A DNA stretch of 64,000 bases from Rhizobacter sp. Root1221 (lineage in GTDB: Bacteria; Pseudomonadota; Gammaproteobacteria; Burkholderiales; Burkholderiaceae_C). The DNA is taken from assembly GCF_001425785.1 (NCBI RefSeq), contig NZ_LMDI01000001.1:418865-482864 (forward strand), read 5' to 3'. Of the stretch, positions 53,573-62,142 are shown piece by piece. A model generated the notes under the pieces. That model was not told the DNA's origin, did no database searches, and saw only the letters and a list, made by a program, of their open reading frames with translations. How positions within the stretch are numbered: position 1 is the stretch's first letter; every line of letters starts with the position of its first letter. The translations under genes and the position numbers were made by a program.

Positions 53573-53998
53573 ATGTCGAACGTTTCCTCGTCTTCTTCTT
53601 CCTTCACCAACGCGTCGTTCCTCCGCAAGGTGCTGCTCGCCGACGGGGCCGTGAGTGTCGCGGCCGGTGCGCTGATGGCGTTCGGCGGCAGCCCGTTGCA
53701 CGGGCTGCTGAACCTGCCCGGCGCCATGCTCGTGCCCGCTGGCCTGAGCCTGTTCGTGTACGCCGCGTTCGTGCTGTGGTTGGCCAAGCGGCCGGTGGTG
53801 CCCCGCGGTGGCGTGTGGGCGGCCGTGGTGATCAACGCGGTGTGGGCGGTCGATTGCCTCGCCATCGCGTTCGGTTCGTGGTTCGCGCCGAACATGCTCG
53901 GCCAGGCCTTCCTCGTGGTGCAGGTGGTGACCGTGATCGCGTTCGCCGAACTCCAGGTCGTCGGGTTGCGGAAGTCTCGGTCGATGGCAGGCGCATGA
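53573..53998 (+). CDS. Four-helix integral membrane protein of unknown function
   Basis: This 141-residue protein has a Ser-rich start (MSNVSSSSSSFTNASF) and four hydrophobic helices (residues ~20-40, 48-70, 82-102, 108-130), with few charged residues between them. I do not recognise the family with certainty; it resembles small DUF-type inner-membrane proteins. It has its own promoter region containing operator 2, identical to that before the XRE regulator, so it is the best candidate target gene of that regulator. No enzymatic motif is seen. It ends 168 nt before the secretion/pilus operon. Confidence 0.75.
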   Translation: MSNVSSSSSSFTNASFLRKVLLADGAVSVAAGALMAFGGSPLHGLLNLPGAMLVPAGLSLFVYAAFVLWLAKRPVVPRGGVWAAVVINAVWAVDCLAIAFGSWFAPNMLGQAFLVVQVVTVIAFAELQVVGLRKSRSMAGA

Positions 53999-54166
53999 TC
54001 CAGCCCCGTTTCGTCGGACGGATCGATTCCCGACGGGAGGGGCCTGGACCCCTAGATCGAAGGCCCGGCACCCCCTAGGAACCAGGGTGTTTCCGGGCGG
54101 TTTCAAGGGGAGTGGGGCCGGGCGGGCTTCGAGAATCGACGCATCCGATTTTGAGCCGCCCCGCCC

Positions 54167-54901
54167 GTGCACACCACCCACCCCAGCGCCCCCTTGCTGC
54201 CCACCCGGCCCGACCGCGACGCCCGCCGCCAGGCCAAGGCGTCCCAGCGCCCGCTGCGCAACACGCCGCCGGTGGCCCTCGAGAACGTGCGTCTCTTCGC
54301 CGAACTGTTCGGTGACCCACAGGCCAATGCCGCGCGCTGGTTCGTCGCCACCATCGTGCTGGCCATCGTGGTCGTGGCCCAGGCCTTCGCCATCCTGCGC
54401 ATGCTCCCGCTCAAGCGGGTCGTTCCATACGCCGTCGAACACACGGCCGATGGCACGGTCGTCAAGGTGGTCGAGGCCGCCGTCTACAAACCCACCACCG
54501 GCGTGCTGAAGTCCGAACTCGCCCGTTGGGTCGAACGCCTCATGGTGATCGACCCATACCTCACGCGCGACAACCTCCGCCAGTCCATCCGGCCGTTGCG
54601 CGGCAAGGCCGTGTCGCAACACAAGGAATTCGTCGACCTCGAGGCCCCGTTCAAGCGCCTCACGGCCACGCCGGGCCTGGTGCGCACCGCACGCGCCAGT
54701 GGCGTCGACGTCTCCCAGGACGGCATTGCGTTCGTGTTCGCCACTACCACCGAACGGGCCGGCAGCGGCGAACCGCTCATCCGGCGCTGGCGCTTCACGG
54801 TGCACTACGTGCTGGCCGTCCCCGACACCGAGGAAGACGTGCTCGCCAACCCGGCCGGTCTGAACATCACCCACTTCGAACGCGCCCAGGACCTCTCATG
54901 A
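54167..54901 (+). CDS. virB8: VirB8-like type IV secretion inner-membrane protein
   Basis: This is a 244-residue protein with a GTG start. A short cytoplasmic tail is followed by one membrane helix (residues ~62-82: WFVATIVLAIVVVAQAFAIL) and a periplasmic NTF2-like domain (RVVPYAVEHTADGTVVKVVE; PYLTRDNLRQSIRPLRG; RRWRFTVHYVLAVPD). The NPxG motif typical of VirB8 is present (NPAGLNITHFE). VirB8 nucleates assembly of the T4SS core. It opens the operon; its stop overlaps the VirB9 start as ATGA. The 168 nt upstream hold no gene. The substrate of the system is unknown. Confidence 0.87.
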   Translation: MHTTHPSAPLLPTRPDRDARRQAKASQRPLRNTPPVALENVRLFAELFGDPQANAARWFVATIVLAIVVVAQAFAILRMLPLKRVVPYAVEHTADGTVVKVVEAAVYKPTTGVLKSELARWVERLMVIDPYLTRDNLRQSIRPLRGKAVSQHKEFVDLEAPFKRLTATPGLVRTARASGVDVSQDGIAFVFATTTERAGSGEPLIRRWRFTVHYVLAVPDTEEDVLANPAGLNITHFERAQDLS

Positions 54902-55731
54902 CATCGCCCGTTCCCTTGATCTGCGCCGTGGCGGCCATCGCCGCCACTATGCCCGCCTCGGCCCAATCGCCGCTGGTGCCCACCCCGGTCCTCGGAGAAG
55001 CGCGCATGGTTACGTTCGACTACGACGACGACCGCATCTACAAGGTACTCGTACGCCCGCGCAACACCACGCAGCTCAAGCTCGGTGGCGACGAGCGTGT
55101 CACCTACGTGTCCGCCGGCGACTCGTCCAACTTCAGCGTCACCGTGCCCTCCAGCAAGGCCTTCGTCGAGGTCAAGCCGAAGTGGGAGAACGTGTCCACG
55201 AACCTGCTCGTGGTCACCAACAAGCGCTCCTACCACCTCGACCTGCAGAGCACCGCCGAAGGCAAGAAGTGGTACACGCGGGTCGCGTGGGCCTACGCCG
55301 ATGCCGCGTTGCTCGACCAGACCCGTCCGCCCGCCGACGACCCTGGCGCCTCACCTGCCCGAGGGGGACCGCGGGCGGCGGTGGGGCGCGAATCAGCTGC
55401 GCCCGGCGTGGATGTGGAAAAGCTCTACTTCAAGTACGACATCGAAGGCGACGCCCCGTTTCGCCCCGTCCAGGTGTTCGACGATGGCTCGCACACCTTC
55501 ATCCGGCTGCCCGACGACCTGCAGGAGCTGCCCGCGCTGTTCATGCTCACGCCCGACGCCGACGACTCCGCGCTGGTGAACTACAGCGTGAACGCCCCGT
55601 ACCTCATCGTGCAGCGCACCATGGCCAAGTTCGTGCTCAAGCTCGGCAAGGCGAAGGTCGAAGTGCTCCGCCAGTCACCGAAACCGGGGTTCTTCGCACG
55701 CCTGGGGTTCGGCGGAAGCGGGGAGCGTTGA
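54898..55731 (+). CDS. virB9: VirB9-like T4SS outer-core protein
   Basis: This 277-residue exported protein (signal peptide to SAQS) has the CagX/VirB9 layout: an N-terminal domain (MVTFDYDDDRIYKVLVRPRN; VEVKPKWENVSTNLLVVTNKRSYHLDL) and a C-terminal domain (LYFKYDIEGDAPFRPVQVFDDGSHTFIRLPD), which in known systems packs on VirB7/VirB10 in the outer membrane. It is coupled to VirB8 (ATGA) and VirB10 (TGATG). A Pro/Gly/Ala linker separates the domains. No VirB7-like lipoprotein was found in between. Confidence 0.92.
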   Translation: MTSPVPLICAVAAIAATMPASAQSPLVPTPVLGEARMVTFDYDDDRIYKVLVRPRNTTQLKLGGDERVTYVSAGDSSNFSVTVPSSKAFVEVKPKWENVSTNLLVVTNKRSYHLDLQSTAEGKKWYTRVAWAYADAALLDQTRPPADDPGASPARGGPRAAVGRESAAPGVDVEKLYFKYDIEGDAPFRPVQVFDDGSHTFIRLPDDLQELPALFMLTPDADDSALVNYSVNAPYLIVQRTMAKFVLKLGKAKVEVLRQSPKPGFFARLGFGGSGER

Positions 55732-57038
55732 TGGCCGACTTGCTCATCGCGCCCGAGGGCTACACCACACCTGGCGGCGTGCCGCGCAAACTGCTCGCGG
55801 GCGTTTTCATCGTCGTGTCGGTCACGGCGCTGGCCGTGTTCATGCTCACGTCCCACGACGAACCTCTGATGACCGGCGACCAGAAGGCCCGCGCCGAACT
55901 GAAAAAACCCGAGTCCGTCACCTCGCAGCAGAAGGGCAACGCGCACTGGGTCGACGAAGCCGCCGAACACGCGCAGGCCGGTGGGGCCGGCCCGCTCAAG
56001 GTGGTGGAAGCCCGGGCCACAGGCCTCCCGGCCGAGCCATCGGCCGCACCACCGGTGGATCTTCGGCCGCCCGCCCCGATGCTGCCCGGATTCGATGCCC
56101 AGGGCCGGTCCACGGGTCCGGCGGCCAGGGATGGGCTGCCCCGCGACGTCGACAGCGCCGCCGTCGAACGCGAGCGCGCTTCGCGGTCGGCGGCCGCCAC
56201 CGTGTTCGACGACGGTGCACAGCCGCCCGCCAAGGCGGATGGCCGCCTCGAAGGCCTCCCCGGTGAACTTGCCCGTCGCGCAGGCGCTGGCGGCATGCCC
56301 ACCGGCCCCGACGCGCTCGCACCGGTCATCGACGCCATCAAGGCCACCCACGGCCAGGCCCCGGTGCTCTCCCGCGCCGACAGCGACCGGCAATGGGCCC
56401 AGCAGCTGGCCGCGCCCACCCGCGACGACCTGCTGCAGGCCAAGCCGCCCCATGCCGACCTGATGCTGTACCAAGGCACCGTCATCCCGTGTGTGCTGAC
56501 CCGCCGCATCAACAGCGACATGCCGGGCGTGGTCACGGCCCGGGTGTCGATGGATGTCTACGACTCCCGCACCAGCCGGCGCCTGCTGCTGCCCAAAGGG
56601 GCGTTGCTGGTCGGCGCCTACAACAGCGATGTCAAGCAGGGGCAGAGCCGGCTCCAGTTCGTCTTCACCAAACTGAAGATGCCCGACGGCGCCACGTTCG
56701 ACCTGCCCGGGGCCACCGGTTCGGATGCGGCAGGGCAGGCGGGTATCACCGGCGACGTCGATCGCCACTTCTTCCGCAGCTTCGGTGCAGCGCTGCTGCT
56801 TGGTGTGCTGGCCGACCGGGTCACCCGCATCACGGCCTTGCCGAACGGCGGCGCGGCCGGGCAGGGCGGCGTGTCGGCCACCGGCCAGGTGTTCGTGGAC
56901 ACGGCACGCGCCGAACTCGAGCGTCACAAGGCCATTCCGCCCACCGTGACCATCGAAGAAGGGTCACGCATCAACGTCGAGGTGGTGCGCGACATGGGTT
57001 TCCCCTCGGTCTATCCGGAGCAACAAGCATCATGGTGA
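55731..57038 (+). CDS. virB10: VirB10-like T4SS core protein
   Basis: This 435-residue protein spans the envelope: an N-terminal membrane helix at ~22-40 (LLAGVFIVVSVTALAVFML), a long Pro/Ala/Arg-rich periplasmic linker (residues ~60-240) and a C-terminal VirB10 beta-barrel domain (LMLYQGTVIPCVLTRRINSDMPGVVTARV; RLLLPKGALLVGAYNS; FDLPGATGSDAAGQAGITGDV; FFRSFGAALLLGVLAD; ELERHKAIPPTVTIEEGSRINVEVVRDM). The start overlaps the VirB9 stop by one base. It gives the channel through the outer membrane in T4SS. Here it lies immediately before pilus genes. Confidence 0.94.
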   Translation: MADLLIAPEGYTTPGGVPRKLLAGVFIVVSVTALAVFMLTSHDEPLMTGDQKARAELKKPESVTSQQKGNAHWVDEAAEHAQAGGAGPLKVVEARATGLPAEPSAAPPVDLRPPAPMLPGFDAQGRSTGPAARDGLPRDVDSAAVERERASRSAAATVFDDGAQPPAKADGRLEGLPGELARRAGAGGMPTGPDALAPVIDAIKATHGQAPVLSRADSDRQWAQQLAAPTRDDLLQAKPPHADLMLYQGTVIPCVLTRRINSDMPGVVTARVSMDVYDSRTSRRLLLPKGALLVGAYNSDVKQGQSRLQFVFTKLKMPDGATFDLPGATGSDAAGQAGITGDVDRHFFRSFGAALLLGVLADRVTRITALPNGGAAGQGGVSATGQVFVDTARAELERHKAIPPTVTIEEGSRINVEVVRDMGFPSVYPEQQASW

Positions 57039-58117
57039 GGCACAAGCGGTTGATGGACGTCTGGCGCGCGGGCCTGATCGCCCTGGGCCTGGCCGGCTTG
57101 TCGGGCGGCACCCCGGCGGCATCGGTGCATCCGTACGATTTCGCGTACCGCATCTCCGGCGACCGCGTGGCGCGCCCCGTGCAGGTGTTCGACGACGGTT
57201 CGGCCCGCACGTACTTCCAGTTTCCGGCCGGTGCCACGATCCCGCTGATCCTGGTGGGCCAAGGGCCCGACATGGTTCTCCCGGCGGCGGAGGGTCCGTA
57301 CCACGTCGTGGCTGGGCGGGCCCGCTCGTACATGCTTGTCCTGGCAGGGCACACCGCACAGGTCGAACACGCCACCTTGCCTTTGCAGCGGGACGCCCGT
57401 CCCCTCGGCCGTTCCGTGGCGCCTGCCCCGCCCCGGGCTGCCGACCGGACGCTGAGCAGCTACGCATCGCCCATCCGGGGTGACGTCATCGAGTGGATGG
57501 AAGCCGACCAGCAGGTGGAACATGACATCGCGTTCGACGGCCGCGGTGCCCGATTGTCCCCGCAGGGGCGGGCGCTGATCATGGCCGTGTCGAAGCGCAT
57601 GGGGGCCGGCACCCGGGTGCGTGTCACCGCGGCGGGAGGGCCGCACCCGCTCCGGCGGGCGGAGCAGGTGCGGCGCGCCTTGGTCCAGAGCGGTATCGCC
57701 GCGAGGCACATCGTGATGGACCATCCCGCTGAGAACCCGGCCTCCCGGTGGTCCGCACCCGACACGGTGGGTGTGCAATGGCGGGGGCCCGGCATTGCAG
57801 TCCCGGCGCCGCAGCCTGCTGCACCGGCTGGTGACATCGCCACGCCCGCATCCGGCAAGCCCTTGCCACACCACTTCGACATCCTCGCGGCCGACCGAAC
57901 CGTGGCCGCCACGCTGGGCCGGTGGGCTCGCCAGTCCGGCTACAGCCTGGAATGGGCCGCAGGCATCGATGCACCCATCACCGGCGAACTCACGCTCGAC
58001 ACACCAGGCTTCCCCGAGGCAGCCGGGCATGTGATCGCCGGACTGCGTGCCTCGGGCTATCCGTTGCAACTGGAGTTGCCATCGGACCGCGTTGTCCGTG
58101 TCGTCCGGAAGAACTGA
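57032..58117 (+). CDS. VirB9-CTD / OmpA-like / TcpQ fusion protein
   Basis: This 361-residue exported protein has three parts. Residues ~33-110 copy the VirB9 C-terminal domain (YDFAYRISGDRVARPVQVFDDGSARTYFQFPAG, compare the neighbouring VirB9). Residues ~165-250 resemble an OmpA-type peptidoglycan-binding fold (IAFDGRGARLSPQGRALIMAVSKRM; VRVTAAGGPHPLRRAEQVRRAL). Residues ~275-360 match the TcpQ/PilL C-terminal domain of type IVb pili (FDILAADRTVAATLGRWARQSGYSLEWAAG). It overlaps the VirB10 stop. It may link the T4SS-like core, cell wall and pilus secretin. The domain calls are mine from motifs, and the OmpA part is the weakest. Confidence 0.78.
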   Translation: MVRHKRLMDVWRAGLIALGLAGLSGGTPAASVHPYDFAYRISGDRVARPVQVFDDGSARTYFQFPAGATIPLILVGQGPDMVLPAAEGPYHVVAGRARSYMLVLAGHTAQVEHATLPLQRDARPLGRSVAPAPPRAADRTLSSYASPIRGDVIEWMEADQQVEHDIAFDGRGARLSPQGRALIMAVSKRMGAGTRVRVTAAGGPHPLRRAEQVRRALVQSGIAARHIVMDHPAENPASRWSAPDTVGVQWRGPGIAVPAPQPAAPAGDIATPASGKPLPHHFDILAADRTVAATLGRWARQSGYSLEWAAGIDAPITGELTLDTPGFPEAAGHVIAGLRASGYPLQLELPSDRVVRVVRKN

Positions 58118-58165
58118 GCCGCGCGCCTCGACCCGCGGTCACCCATTCACCAGGGAGGAGAACCC

Positions 58166-58588
58166 ATGATCGCCAGAATCGCCGGCACCTTGTGCGTGGC
58201 CGTTGCCAGTTGGGCGGCGCACGCCCAGACCGGTCCGGGCGCCGTCAATCCGTTGCCGGTGGCGCCGTTCATGTCGGCCTCAGCGCCGCAAGACGCGCAA
58301 CGCTGGGAGGTGAAGGCGTCCGACGTGACACTCGCCCGCACCTTCGAACGCTGGTCAGCCGCAGCGGGCCACAAGCTCAAGTGGGATGCCACGCGCAACT
58401 TCCTGATCGGCGCGCCCGACGTGTACGTCGGCTCGTTCGAAGGCGCCGTCCAGCACGTGCTCCGGTCACCGGGCATCCGTTTCTCCGACTACCCGCTCGA
58501 GGCCTGTGTCTATGCGAACACACCTCCGCTCATGCGCATCACGCGCCTGGGCGAGCAAGTCCGCGAATGCACGGCCACCACGCCGTGA
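58166..58588 (+). CDS. TcpQ-domain type IVb pilus accessory protein
   Basis: This 140-residue exported protein (signal peptide MIARIAGTLCVAVASWAAHA) has a single TcpQ-like domain: WEVKASDVTLARTFERWSAAAGHKLKWDATRNF, then LIGAPDVYVGSFEGAVQHVLRSPGIRFSDYPLEACVY. In Vibrio TCP, TcpQ stabilises the secretin; in R64 thin pili PilL carries this domain. A strong GGAGGAG ribosome site precedes the ATG, unlike its overlapping neighbours. It is similar in pattern to the end of the preceding fusion protein, so the operon encodes two TcpQ domains. Confidence 0.83.
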   Translation: MIARIAGTLCVAVASWAAHAQTGPGAVNPLPVAPFMSASAPQDAQRWEVKASDVTLARTFERWSAAAGHKLKWDATRNFLIGAPDVYVGSFEGAVQHVLRSPGIRFSDYPLEACVYANTPPLMRITRLGEQVRECTATTP

Positions 58589-58598
58589 CCCCACCTTG

Positions 58599-60359
58599 AT
58601 GAACCACGCGATGAACCTCTTCCCGACCATCCCCACCCTGGCTGCGGTCCTTCTGGTTGCAGGCTGCGCGGCCCCGAGCGTGGGTGAACGTGTCGCTACC
58701 GACCATGCCGATCGATCTCGCCGCGTCGCCCCGGCCGTGGTGGGTGCGGCCATCTCGTCCGACGCCGCCGCCGATGTGGCCGGAGGCCTGGCCGATGCCG
58801 ATCGGCGGGCGGCCGAGCAGTCGGCCCATGTGGTCCTGCGCCGCTCCAGCCGCCCGTGGGTGGCCTCCGTGTCCGTCCCCATGGGTGCCAACGACAAGCT
58901 CCCGTCGGTGTTCCAGGAGCCGGTCAGGCTGAACTTCAACGACGCCGCCACGGGCGGCAAGGTGGGCCTTCGCCTGATGGCCGAACGCATCACGTTCGTC
59001 ACCGGTGTGCCGGTCCGGGTGAAGCCCGATGTCTTCAGCGAGGCCCCCACGGGCCGGGCCGTCACGCCAATCGCCGGGCCCGCAGCCGCATTGCCGGCGG
59101 CACCGGGCCCCGCGCCCTCGGCTGCACGCACGCCGGTGGTCCGCGAGACCGGCTTCAACGCCATCGCGATGCGATGGCATGGGTCGCTCGAAGGTTTCCT
59201 CAACCACGTCACCGACCTCACCAACCTCTCGTGGGAGTACCGCGACGGGGTGGTGGTCATCGAACGCTTCCGCACCGAGTTCTTCGAACTCGCCACGCTC
59301 GAGGGCGAGACCCAGTACGCGATGGGCCTGAATTCCAGCGAGCAGGGAAGCACGGGCACGTCGGGCGGAGCCGGCGCAGGTGGGGGGCTCAGCACCAACA
59401 ACGCGAGCGCCGACGTGGCCGAGAAAGGCAAGGCCGCCACGGTGGCCACGCTGATCGCTGCCGTCAACCAGATCATCTCGCCGGTCCCCGGTTCCGCGGT
59501 GATCCGGTCCGACGGCTCCGGGCGCATTGCCGTCACCACGACCAAGGAGGCGATGACCAAGGTACGCGATTTCCTCCGCGCCGAGAACGAGTCGATGCTT
59601 CGCCAGGCGCAGATCCAGTTCGACATCTATTCGGTCCGGCGCGATGAATCCGACGAACGAGGCATCGACTGGTCCGTTGTCATCACATCGGTGTCGCGCG
59701 CGCTGAACATGACGGTGTCGTCGCCAGCCACCCTTGTGAGCAATGCGGCGGGTGCCGTGGGCTTCAGCGTGCTGAGCGGCGATCCGCCCGTCAACGCCTT
59801 GTCTCGCCTGGCCGGCGACAGCCAAGCGTTGCTGACGCTGCTGAACCAATACGGTTCGTCCACACAACACCGGCCCGTGAGCCTGCTCACCCTGAACCGG
59901 CAATGGGCGCGGAAGGCGTCGCTGGGCAGCAAGGCCTACGTCAGCGAAACCGTGCCTGGCGCCGCGTCCACGTTGGGCGCCGGGGCACCGGGCCTGAAGA
60001 CCGCCACGGTGACCACGGGCGACCGCTACCTGGCCCAGCCCTTCATCATGGACAACCACACGGTGGTGCTGAAGTTCGGTATCGGCCTCTCGTCCCTGGT
60101 GCAGCTCGCCAACTTCGACAGCGGGTCAGGGGTCACCGCGCAGCGGGTGCAGACCCCGGAGATCAGCAGCCTCATCGACCAGGCCACCGTTGCGCTCAAG
60201 GCGGGCCAGTTGCTGGTCATCACCGGCTTGAGCCGCGTGGTGACCAGCGACGACACCCGCAAGCTCGGTGAGGATGCGCCGTGGCTGGCCGGTGGCAGCC
60301 GCAAGATGCTGCGCCAACGCGAGGACTTCGTCATCTTCGTGCGGCCCACCATCCTGTGA
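58599..60359 (+). CDS. pilN: PilN-type type IVb pilus secretin lipoprotein
   Basis: This 586-residue outer-membrane secretin has a lipoprotein signal (LAAVLLVAGCAAPS). N-terminal domains include VRLNFNDAATGGKVGLRLMAERITFVTGVPVRV and an STN-like piece (WHGSLEGFLNHVTDLTNLSWEYRDGVVVIERF). A Gly/Ser loop (EQGSTGTSGGAGAGGG) precedes the secretin core (SGRIAVTTTKEAMTKVRDFLRAENESMLRQAQIQFDIYSVRRDES ... ISSLIDQATVALKAGQLLVITGLSR). This matches PilN of R64-type pili. It follows the TcpQ-domain gene by 10 nt and would form the exit pore of the pilus or of a hybrid apparatus. Confidence 0.9.
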   Translation: MNHAMNLFPTIPTLAAVLLVAGCAAPSVGERVATDHADRSRRVAPAVVGAAISSDAAADVAGGLADADRRAAEQSAHVVLRRSSRPWVASVSVPMGANDKLPSVFQEPVRLNFNDAATGGKVGLRLMAERITFVTGVPVRVKPDVFSEAPTGRAVTPIAGPAAALPAAPGPAPSAARTPVVRETGFNAIAMRWHGSLEGFLNHVTDLTNLSWEYRDGVVVIERFRTEFFELATLEGETQYAMGLNSSEQGSTGTSGGAGAGGGLSTNNASADVAEKGKAATVATLIAAVNQIISPVPGSAVIRSDGSGRIAVTTTKEAMTKVRDFLRAENESMLRQAQIQFDIYSVRRDESDERGIDWSVVITSVSRALNMTVSSPATLVSNAAGAVGFSVLSGDPPVNALSRLAGDSQALLTLLNQYGSSTQHRPVSLLTLNRQWARKASLGSKAYVSETVPGAASTLGAGAPGLKTATVTTGDRYLAQPFIMDNHTVVLKFGIGLSSLVQLANFDSGSGVTAQRVQTPEISSLIDQATVALKAGQLLVITGLSRVVTSDDTRKLGEDAPWLAGGSRKMLRQREDFVIFVRPTIL

Positions 60360-60370
60360 CTGCGGCTGCC

Positions 60371-61684
60371 ATGCACATCGAACGCATCCTGGCATCCACC
60401 GCCGCAGGGCCTCTGCTTGGCGGGCTGAGCTGGCGCCCGCCGAGCGGCGGCCAGCATTCCATGCGCAAGCTCCATGAAGCGCGCAACCTGGCCGTCGACG
60501 CCACGCACTACACGCTGTTCACCGCTGGCCACACGGACGTCTACGGGCTGTTCCAGCCGCGTGCATCGGAGGAGTCCGTCCGGCTGCCCAAGGGGGTATT
60601 GTCGGCCGCGCACTGTTTCGCCGGGCGCGTCGGCAACCAGGCGCCCAATGGGGCGCTGATCCTCAGCGTTTCGTCCGACGGGGCTCGCCGCGATGGCCAG
60701 GTCTACGTCGTGGTCCTCGAGGATGGCATCCCGGCAGTCGACTCGCTCACCACCGAGATGGAAGCCCGCAACGCACTCGGCTCCGAGGATCGTCCCATCT
60801 GGTCCGATGCGCCAGACCTGTACCCGAACTGCGAGGTCGTCGGCTTCGACTGGTTGGCCGACGGGGTGGGCAAGGGCGCTCGCGTGGCGCCCATTCCGAT
60901 GAACCCTTGGCCGTTGGTGACCATGGCCCTGCTCGCCGCCATCGGATGCGCCGCGTGGTTCTCGGTGCGCGAGTCACGACGCGCCGAGGCCTTTCGGGAG
61001 CAGGCAAGGGCGGTGGCCGCTGCCGACCCTGTCCCGAAGTACCTCGCGGCGCTGGAGATGCAGTCGGCCACCATGTCCGCAGACCGCTCCGACCTGCTGG
61101 CCATCGTCGAACGCATGTTCGACGATCCGGTCCGTGTCCCTGGCTGGCGCATGAAGTCTCGCGTCTGCAGTGCCGGCGCCAGGCGTTGCGAATCGGTGTG
61201 GCTGCGCCAGGGAGGCACCTACGACGAACTGGTTTCTGCGCGGGGCCAGGAAACGCTGCAGTGGGTCGGCCACGACGGCAATCCCGTGCCGGCCCTCGAT
61301 TCGGCGCGCACCGTGTCCGACATTGCCATCAGGCGTTCGCCGCTGCGTGGCGCGACCCACCGCCTGCCCACGTTCAAGCAGGCCATCGACGAGGGCGGGT
61401 CCCTGTTCCAGGTCTGGAAGACCGCCGACCTGTCCATCGACCTGCAACCGCCGCGCTTGTGGCCGAGGGTCGATGCGGTGCCCGCCCAGTTCGACCACCC
61501 CCGCGCGATCCTGAGCGGCGCCATCACGCTCAGCGACGTCCCGGGTCCCTTCATCCTGGAAGCACTGCGCGCCGCGCCTGAATGGATCAGTTGGGAAACC
61601 GTCAGTGCGGACATCGGCGATGGCGACGCCGCAGGCCGCCTCAGATTCAAAGCCACGGGGAACTACTATGTCTCGTCACGTTGA
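60371..61684 (+). CDS. pilO: PilO-type pilus assembly protein
   Basis: This 437-residue protein has an N-terminal cytoplasmic actin-like-accessory portion (residues ~1-170: VDATHYTLFTAGHTDVYGLF; VYVVVLEDGIPAVDSLTTEME), one membrane helix at ~180-200 (WPLVTMALLAAIGCAAWFSV) and a periplasmic domain of ~230 residues. That topology and the position between the secretin and PilP identify PilO (pilin accessory protein) of type IVb pili; the sequence family is divergent. It starts 11 nt after pilN and overlaps pilP by 17 nt. Confidence 0.82.
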   Translation: MHIERILASTAAGPLLGGLSWRPPSGGQHSMRKLHEARNLAVDATHYTLFTAGHTDVYGLFQPRASEESVRLPKGVLSAAHCFAGRVGNQAPNGALILSVSSDGARRDGQVYVVVLEDGIPAVDSLTTEMEARNALGSEDRPIWSDAPDLYPNCEVVGFDWLADGVGKGARVAPIPMNPWPLVTMALLAAIGCAAWFSVRESRRAEAFREQARAVAAADPVPKYLAALEMQSATMSADRSDLLAIVERMFDDPVRVPGWRMKSRVCSAGARRCESVWLRQGGTYDELVSARGQETLQWVGHDGNPVPALDSARTVSDIAIRRSPLRGATHRLPTFKQAIDEGGSLFQVWKTADLSIDLQPPRLWPRVDAVPAQFDHPRAILSGAITLSDVPGPFILEALRAAPEWISWETVSADIGDGDAAGRLRFKATGNYYVSSR

Positions 61685-62141
61685 GCAGTGGGTCATTTCC
61701 GCAGTCGTGTCGTGCGCGGCGGCCTCCGCGCATGCGCAGACCATCGGCGACTACAGCCGCGCCCAGCGCGCGGTGATCGAGTCGACCATCGCCCGCAGTG
61801 CCCTTCGCCCTTCCTCCGGTGGCCCTGTCGGTCTTCCCGCGTTGCCGCAGGCGGCCGCGTCGGCCCCTTTGGTGCCGCTCCCCCAGGCCGCGCCGCCGCG
61901 CCGCGACATGCCCGAGGAATCCAGCGCACCTCAGGTGGCGGTGACCGGTGTGGTCGTGACCCCGAACAAGGCCCTCGCGGAAGTGGTCGTGGACGGTGTC
62001 GCGTACATGCTTTCGGCGGGCCAGTCCGTGCCGGGCACGCCCATGACCGTTGCCACCGTGGCCGCCGACCGCGTGGTGTTGTCGGGCGCCCGGGGCATGC
62101 GCGGTCCGCGCACGTATCCCGTCGCCAACATGGGGCCGTGA
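61668..62141 (+). CDS. pilP: PilP-type pilus assembly protein
   Basis: This 157-residue exported protein (signal to ASAHAQT) has a Pro/Ala-rich middle and a small C-terminal beta-domain (PQVAVTGVVVTPNKALAEVVVDGVAYMLSAGQSVPGTPMTVATV), as in type IVb PilP and the GspC-like HR fold that contacts the secretin. The start lies inside the end of pilO, and the stop is 1 nt before the pilQ start. Role inferred: inner-membrane/periplasmic bridge to PilN. Confidence 0.82.
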   Translation: MSRHVEQWVISAVVSCAAASAHAQTIGDYSRAQRAVIESTIARSALRPSSGGPVGLPALPQAAASAPLVPLPQAAPPRRDMPEESSAPQVAVTGVVVTPNKALAEVVVDGVAYMLSAGQSVPGTPMTVATVAADRVVLSGARGMRGPRTYPVANMGP

Positions 62142-62142
62142 C

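Noticed and set aside
54001-54166. Possible promoter or small gene before the VirB8-like gene
   Set aside because: GC-rich and without a recognisable -35/-10 pair or conserved frame; nothing can be supported.
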